Shown piece after piece: positions 25,028 to 29,508 of a DNA stretch of 29,508 nucleotides. Under the pieces are notes generated by a model. The model searched no databases. It saw only the letters and a list, made by a program, of their open reading frames with translations, and was not told the origin of the DNA. Every line of letters starts with the position of its first letter. The stretch's first letter is position 1. The translations under genes and the position numbers were made by a program. The DNA lies in the NCBI GenBank assembly GCA_964403175.1, contig CAYOFH010000029.1, positions 1 through 29,508 on the forward strand, read 5' to 3'. This stretch comes from Marinilabilia sp964403175 (lineage in GTDB: Bacteria > Bacteroidota > Bacteroidia > Bacteroidales > Marinilabiliaceae).

Positions 25028-25211
25028 GACCAGATTTAAATTACATCTGCAGTTGTATTTTTTTTCTTTTTATGCTTCTTATTGCTTCATTTTTCTCTAC
25101 TCGAGGATAACTCCCTGAAAGGGCGATTTTTAACAGTATTTCATTTTTTTTCTGGGGCCGTCTTACAGGATTCGAATATTTAAATATTTGTATAACAGAA
25201 TCTTTGATGTG

Positions 25212-25241
25212 TTTGGAGATTGCGCCGTTTTATTATATTTG
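25212..25241 (+). promoter_or_regulatory. Bacteroidota-type promoter for the etf operon
   Basis: TTTG (25212-25215) and TATATTTG (25234-25241), separated by 18 nt, are exact matches to the Bacteroidota -33 and -7 boxes. Transcription should start a few bases after 25241, giving a leader of about 40 nt before etfB at 25290. This is the best promoter match in the window. Confidence 0.75.
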
Positions 25242-25289
25242 TGGTGCATTTTAAAAGAAATATTATCAAATTTAAACACATCATAGAAA

Positions 25290-26162
25290 ATGGGATTAAA
25301 AATTATTGTTCTTGCCAAGCAGGTGCCTGATACCCGCAATGTGGGCAAGGATGCCATGAAAGCCGACGGTACGGTAAATCGTGCGGCTCTGCCGGCTATT
25401 TTCAACCCGGAAGACCTTAATGCGTTGGAGCAGGCACTGAGACTTAAAGACAAATATTCCGGTTCTACAGTCACATTGCTGACCATGGGCCCCGGGCGTG
25501 CAGCCGATGTTATTCGTGAAGGTTTGTTTCGTGGCGCAGATGACGGAATCTTGCTGACCGACCGTGCTTTTGCAGGATCTGATACCCTGGCTACTTCCTA
25601 CGCTATTTCATGTGCAGTGAAAAAAATCGGCAAATTTGACCTTATTATTGCCGGCCGTCAGGCGATTGATGGCGATACTGCCCAGGTGGGCCCCCAGGTG
25701 GCAGAAAAGCTTGGTCTTCCTCAGGTTACTTATGGAGAAGAGATTTATAGTGCTGAAAAGGGCAAAATTTCCATGAAACGCCGTCTGGAACGGGGAGTGG
25801 AAACCGTTGAATGCCCCATGCCTTCAGTGATTACTATTAACAGTTCCGCAGCTCCCTGTCGCCCTCGTAATGCCAAGCTGGTACAGAAATTTAAACATGC
25901 ACAGACCATTACCGAGCGCCAGAATCAGTCGGAAGATTACATTGACCTGACCAATGACCGGCCTTATCTGAATATTCCGGAATGGAGTGTGAACGATATT
26001 GAAAGTGATCTTCAGATGCTTGGGCTGTCTGGTTCGCCTACCAAAGTAAAGCAAATCGAGAATGTGGTATTTCAGGCGAAAGAATCAAGACATATACAAG
26101 CCAATGATCAGGAAATTGAAGAATTGGTAAGAGAACTGATTGCCAACCATACCATCGGTTAG
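25290..26162 (+). CDS. etfB: Electron transfer flavoprotein, beta subunit
   Basis: EtfB forms a heterodimer with EtfA and carries electrons between dehydrogenases and other acceptors. The 290-aa sequence shows the EtfB start IIVLAKQVPDT, NPEDLNALEQAL (residues 39-50), and GRQAIDGDTAQVGP (122-135). The DGDTAQVGP wording resembles clostridial Bcd-type Etf proteins, which include electron-bifurcating members, rather than the mitochondrial type. The C-terminal ~50 residues, with a TKVKQIE segment, are longer than in minimal EtfB. It is first in the operon behind a strong promoter, and etfA follows after 20 nt. Confidence 0.95.
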   Translation: MGLKIIVLAKQVPDTRNVGKDAMKADGTVNRAALPAIFNPEDLNALEQALRLKDKYSGSTVTLLTMGPGRAADVIREGLFRGADDGILLTDRAFAGSDTLATSYAISCAVKKIGKFDLIIAGRQAIDGDTAQVGPQVAEKLGLPQVTYGEEIYSAEKGKISMKRRLERGVETVECPMPSVITINSSAAPCRPRNAKLVQKFKHAQTITERQNQSEDYIDLTNDRPYLNIPEWSVNDIESDLQMLGLSGSPTKVKQIENVVFQAKESRHIQANDQEIEELVRELIANHTIG

Positions 26163-26182
26163 GCCCGGCTCATGAACTTAAA

Positions 26183-27214
26183 ATGAATTTAGAAATGGAC
26201 AATATATTTGTTATTTGCGAAATAGAAGATGGCAAGGTGGCCGATGTAAGTCTTGAGTTGCTTACCAAAGGACGATCACTGGCCAATCAGCTCAACTGCA
26301 AATTGGAGGCCCTGGCCCTGGGGCATAAACTGAAGGGAATTGAGGAGCAAATCTTTCCTTATGGTGCCGATGTGGTTCACGTGGGTGATGACAAGCGCCT
26401 GGAACCCTATACTACTCTGCCTTTTAATTCCATAATTGTGGATCTCTTCAAAAAAGAAAAACCACAAATTGGTCTTTTGGGTGCGACAACTATGGGCCGC
26501 GATTTAGGGCCGCGTGTTTCATCTGCCTTGCAGAGCGGCCTGACTGCCGACTGTACTGCTTTGGAAATAGGTAATCATGAGGACAAGAAGGCCAAAAAGA
26601 ACTATAAAAACTTACTGTATCAGATAAGACCTGCTTTTGGAGGTAACATTGTTGCCACCATCATCAATCCCGATTGCCGCCCTCAGATGGCCACCGTTCG
26701 GGAAGGTGTGATGAAGAAAGAGGTATTCTCCCATACTCATAAAGGAGAATTGAAAACCATTGATGTGGGCTCGATTTTGAAGCCTGAGGATTCTGTGGTA
26801 AAAGTGATTGAACGTCATATTGAAAAAAACAGAATCAATATTAAGAATTCCTCGATCATTATTTCAGGAGGTTACGGAATGGGATCCAAAGAGAATTTTT
26901 CCGTTTTGTATGATCTTGCTGAAGCTATTGGTGGAGAAGTAGGTGCCTCGCGTGCTGCCGTGGATGCCGGTTATGCCGAGCACGACAGGCAGGTGGGACA
27001 GACAGGGGTTACCGTTCGTCCCAAGCTTTATATCGCCTGCGGTATTTCCGGACAGATTCAGCATACAGCAGGTATGGAAGAGTCATCTATGGTTATTGCC
27101 ATAAATAATGACCCGGGAGCTCCCATCAACAAAATTGCCGACTATGTGATTACCGGCGAAGTGATGGATATTATCCCAAAGCTTATCAAGTTGTATAAGA
27201 AAAATTCCAAGTAG
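26183..27214 (+). CDS. etfA: Electron transfer flavoprotein, alpha subunit
   Basis: This 343-aa EtfA has an N-terminal domain that pairs with EtfB (residues 1-190, including ATTMGRDLGPRVS and PQMATVREGVM). The C-terminal FAD-binding domain has GGYGMGSKENF (229-239), GASRAAVDAG (254-263), the GQTG motif at 272-275, and GISGQIQHTAGM (287-298). ATG 26183 is used; a second ATG four codons later is possible. It lies 20 nt after etfB and 69 nt before the acyl-CoA dehydrogenase gene, indicating that the three proteins work together. Confidence 0.95.
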   Translation: MNLEMDNIFVICEIEDGKVADVSLELLTKGRSLANQLNCKLEALALGHKLKGIEEQIFPYGADVVHVGDDKRLEPYTTLPFNSIIVDLFKKEKPQIGLLGATTMGRDLGPRVSSALQSGLTADCTALEIGNHEDKKAKKNYKNLLYQIRPAFGGNIVATIINPDCRPQMATVREGVMKKEVFSHTHKGELKTIDVGSILKPEDSVVKVIERHIEKNRINIKNSSIIISGGYGMGSKENFSVLYDLAEAIGGEVGASRAAVDAGYAEHDRQVGQTGVTVRPKLYIACGISGQIQHTAGMEESSMVIAINNDPGAPINKIADYVITGEVMDIIPKLIKLYKKNSK

Positions 27215-27283
27215 AGGTAATTTTTCCAATGTTGTATTTTTTGATTCGGGAGATATCCTGAACAGATAAATAAAAGAGAAAAA

Positions 27284-29002
27284 ATGGCTAATTTTTTTAA
27301 TGATAATCCGGATCTTAAATTTCATCTGACTCATCCGTTGATGAAAAAGATCGTTGCCCTCAAAGAGAATGATTTTGAGGACAAGGACAAGTTTGATTAT
27401 GCCCCGCTCGACTTTGAGGATGCCATGGACAGTTATGAAAAGGTGTTGGAAATAGTCGGCGAAATCAGTGGCGATATTGTGGCACCCAATGCTGAAGGCG
27501 TAGATGCAGAAGGGCCCAAAATTGAAAATAACGAAGTAGTTTATGCCAAAGGAACCCAGGAAAATCTTGATGCTCTCGTTAAGGCTGGTTTGATGGGTAT
27601 TACTCTGCCCCGACAATACGAGGGACTGAATTTTGCAATTGTTCCCTACATTATGGCTGCTGATATTGTTTCCCGTGCCGATGCAGGATTTGTAAATATC
27701 TGGGGATTGCAGGATTGTGCCGAAACCATCAACGAGTTTGCCGATGAAGATCAGAAAGCCCGCTTTCTGCCTCGCATCTCACGTGGAGAAACCGCTGCCA
27801 TGGATCTTACCGAGCCTGATGCAGGTTCCGATCTTCAGGCTGTGCAACTGAAGGCCACTTTTAATGATAAGGATGGCAAATGGTATCTCAATGGTGTGAA
27901 GCGCTTTATTACCAATGGTGATGGTGATGTGTCTCTGGTACTGGCCCGTTCCGAAGAAGGAACAGCTGATGGACGGGGATTGTCTATGTTTATCTATGAC
28001 CGTACACACAAGGCTGTAAAAATACGTCGCATCGAAAATAAAATGGGTATCAAAGGTTCTCCTACCTGCGAACTGGTATTTAAAGATGCTCCTGCCGAGT
28101 TGGTGGGTTCCCGGAAGATGGGGCTTATCAAATATGTGATGGCTTTGATGAATGGTGCCCGTCTCGGTATTGGTGCCCAGTCTGTTGGAATTAGCGAGGC
28201 AGCTTTCCGCGAAGCTCTGGAATATGCCAAAGAGCGTGAGCAGTTTGGAAAGAGTATCATAAAATTCCCTGCTGTTTATGAGTTGCTGGCTACCATGAAA
28301 GCCAAACTGGATGCATCGCGTACTCTGCTGTACGAAACCAGCCGCTATGTGGATGTTTACAAGTCATATATGCATTTGTCGGAAAAGCGTCAACTGACAA
28401 AAGAAGAACGTGCAGACATGAAGTATTATCAGCGTCTGGCCGATTTCTTTACTCCTTTGCTTAAAGGAATGGCCAGTGAATATTGTAACCAGCTGGCTTA
28501 TGACTCGCTGCAGATTCACGGGGGCAGTGGTTTTATGAAGGATTATCCCATCGAACGCATTTACAGAGATGCCCGTATTACTACTATTTACGAGGGAACA
28601 ACCCAATTACAGGTTGTAGCAGCTATCCGGGGGGTGACAACTGATGGATATCTTAAACGGATTCGTGAATTTGAAGCGATGGAGCTCAGACCTGAACTTC
28701 ACGGATTCCGTCGTACTTTAATTGGTATGACAGAAGAGTATGAGCGGGCCGTGAAAAGTGTGGTTGATGTTAAAGATAATGAGTATCTGGATTTTCATGC
28801 CCGCCGATTGGTGGAAATGGCCGGACATATCATTATGGGGTATTTGCTGTTGCTGGATACGGAACGGGATGAAAAATTCCGGAATTCAACAGAGATATAT
28901 ATTCGCATGGGACGTGCAGAAAACCGCTCACGTGCCGAGTTTATTGCCAATTCATCACTTGATGATTTGGGACACTTTAAACAGGTTCAGGAGATTGTTT
29001 AA
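27284..29002 (+). CDS. Acyl-CoA dehydrogenase, long form
   Basis: This FAD-dependent acyl-CoA dehydrogenase introduces a 2,3-double bond into acyl-CoA and passes electrons to EtfAB, encoded just upstream. Visible landmarks are MDLTEPDAGSD (flavin/substrate loop), the FITNG strand, EREQFGKSI and, near the end of the core, IHGGSGFMKDYPIER. The catalytic base is E437 in IYEGTTQLQ. At 572 aa it is much longer than the usual ~385 aa: an N-terminal lead of about 45 residues and a C-terminal domain of about 120 residues after the core are extra. Similar C-terminal extensions exist in a subgroup of bacterial acyl-CoA dehydrogenases. Chain-length specificity is not readable. A terminator follows the stop. 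Confidence 0.94.
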   Translation: MANFFNDNPDLKFHLTHPLMKKIVALKENDFEDKDKFDYAPLDFEDAMDSYEKVLEIVGEISGDIVAPNAEGVDAEGPKIENNEVVYAKGTQENLDALVKAGLMGITLPRQYEGLNFAIVPYIMAADIVSRADAGFVNIWGLQDCAETINEFADEDQKARFLPRISRGETAAMDLTEPDAGSDLQAVQLKATFNDKDGKWYLNGVKRFITNGDGDVSLVLARSEEGTADGRGLSMFIYDRTHKAVKIRRIENKMGIKGSPTCELVFKDAPAELVGSRKMGLIKYVMALMNGARLGIGAQSVGISEAAFREALEYAKEREQFGKSIIKFPAVYELLATMKAKLDASRTLLYETSRYVDVYKSYMHLSEKRQLTKEERADMKYYQRLADFFTPLLKGMASEYCNQLAYDSLQIHGGSGFMKDYPIERIYRDARITTIYEGTTQLQVVAAIRGVTTDGYLKRIREFEAMELRPELHGFRRTLIGMTEEYERAVKSVVDVKDNEYLDFHARRLVEMAGHIIMGYLLLLDTERDEKFRNSTEIYIRMGRAENRSRAEFIANSSLDDLGHFKQVQEIV

Positions 29003-29033
29003 AGGTAAACTGAGTGTTAAACATAGAGAGAGG

Positions 29034-29067
29034 AATGCAGAGCATCGGGAGGTGTTCTGCATTTTTT
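29034..29067 (+). terminator. Intrinsic terminator of the etf operon
   Basis: AATGCAGA (29034-29041) pairs with TCTGCATT (29056-29063), with a G-T wobble and two further pairs inside. The right arm runs directly into six T residues (29062-29067). It lies 32 nt after the acyl-CoA dehydrogenase stop. Confidence 0.85.
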
Positions 29068-29508
29068 GGTTTTTATAGTCATCTCCGGTATATCTGTTCC
29101 AGCCCCCGGGAGGCGGGCGACAATATGGTAAAATCATTGACAAATTAAGGATATTAAAGCCACGGCAATGGTGACACTTTTTTGATTAAATGCCATGGGC
29201 GTAGCTTCCATTTTCTGAAACCACTCCTGTGGCTTGATTGAAACAACTCAAAACCCAAAACTCAAAACTCTGTCGCAGCTCCGCAGCTCTTGTTGTTTGT
29301 TGGAATGCTTCTTTGCTACCGTTCTGACACCGCTCCGCGGTTTATTCTCCTCAAACCAAAACGCACCCCAACTAACATGGAAAAGGGACTCAAAACCAAA
29401 ACTCTCTTCACACACCCCCTAACCGCCTGAAGGGGAAACAGTCCGCATTCAACTCAAAACACAAACTCAACCCGGAACTTAAAACTCAAAACTCCGAACC
29501 CAAAACTC
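29068..29508. repeat. Gene-free end with degenerate AAACTC repeats
   Basis: No gene is supported. From about 29243 onward the sequence is full of short, imperfect direct copies of CAAAACTC or CAAACTC, for example ACTCAAAACCCAAAACTC (29248-29265) and a dense block at 29450-29508. A CCCCCTAAC...GAAGGGG hairpin lies at about 29415-29437. Upstream, AAGCCAC (about 29157) and GTGGCTT (about 29230) form a distant inverted pair. The patterns look like intergenic microsatellite-like repeats rather than a CRISPR array, since there are no constant repeats with unique spacers. Confidence 0.6.

Noticed and set aside
25113..25128. CCCTGAAAGGG followed by CGATTTTT as a terminator after the TrkA-C gene
   Set aside because: The stem is only 4 bp with a 3-nt loop and the T-run is offset by three bases. 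Too weak to annotate.
29243..29508. CRISPR-like array at the contig end
   Set aside because: The units are short (6-9 nt), imperfect and irregularly spaced. There is no constant repeat of CRISPR length and no cas genes in view.

Overview
The window looks like a draft contig (one 100-N scaffold gap at 24144-24243) from a Bacteroidota bacterium, probably a marine or salt-tolerant member of the Bacteroidales/Marinilabiliales side. This is inferred from gene content and promoter style. There is a very good Bacteroidota-type promoter (TTTG-18-TATATTTG) before etfB, a short single-RRM RNA-binding protein, a secreted S9B dipeptidyl peptidase, an N-epsilon-acetyl-beta-lysine (osmolyte) gene pair, and AT-rich intergenic DNA with degenerate oligonucleotide repeats. 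No phage, transposase, CRISPR array, rRNA or tRNA was recognised.

Layout. (1) 1-4250: a compact five-gene selenium operon, mnmH(selU) - yedF-like - class V cysteine desulfurase/selenocysteine lyase-like - Se/S carrier-like (former DUF3343) - selD. Four of the five genes overlap their neighbours. No selA/selB is visible, so the likely end product is 2-selenouridine in tRNA. A possible long-range stem (8-141) encloses the leader and the first start codon. (2) 4517-8127: a sugar-phosphate/cofactor run: SIS-domain arabinose-5-phosphate isomerase-like protein, phosphohexomutase, isochorismatase-family hydrolase and PfkB kinase. It meets a convergent HAD phosphatase (8117-8806, minus). (3) 8936-10907: B3/B4-domain protein, WalJ/YycJ-like metallo-hydrolase and MarR regulator. 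(4) 14726-11040 (minus): lysine 2,3-aminomutase, beta-lysine N-acetyltransferase and a sodium:solute symporter, an apparent compatible-solute module. (5) 14727-18558: a sparsely coding stretch with a YhcH-family protein, an RRM protein, a bidirectional terminator, a perfect 19-bp inverted repeat and an OFA-type MFS transporter. (6) 18559-24143: a DPP-IV-like peptidase followed 2 nt later by a large Dna2-like PD-(D/E)XK nuclease/SF1 helicase cut off by the gap. (7) 24254-29002: a membrane TrkA-C domain protein, then etfB-etfA-acyl-CoA dehydrogenase behind a strong promoter and before a clear terminator. The right end is gene-free and rich in AAACTC-type repeats.

How the genes work together. 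In the selenium operon the desulfurase-like PLP enzyme, the YedF-like protein and the CxxC carrier could move reduced selenium to SelD, whose selenophosphate is used by MnmH. In the ablAB block, lysine becomes beta-lysine and then N-epsilon-acetyl-beta-lysine. In the etf block, EtfAB exchanges electrons with the adjacent acyl-CoA dehydrogenase. The most unusual items are the Se-carrier/SelU linkage, the nuclease-helicase with a possible degenerate HEPN-like N-terminus, and several strong hairpins with no assigned role.
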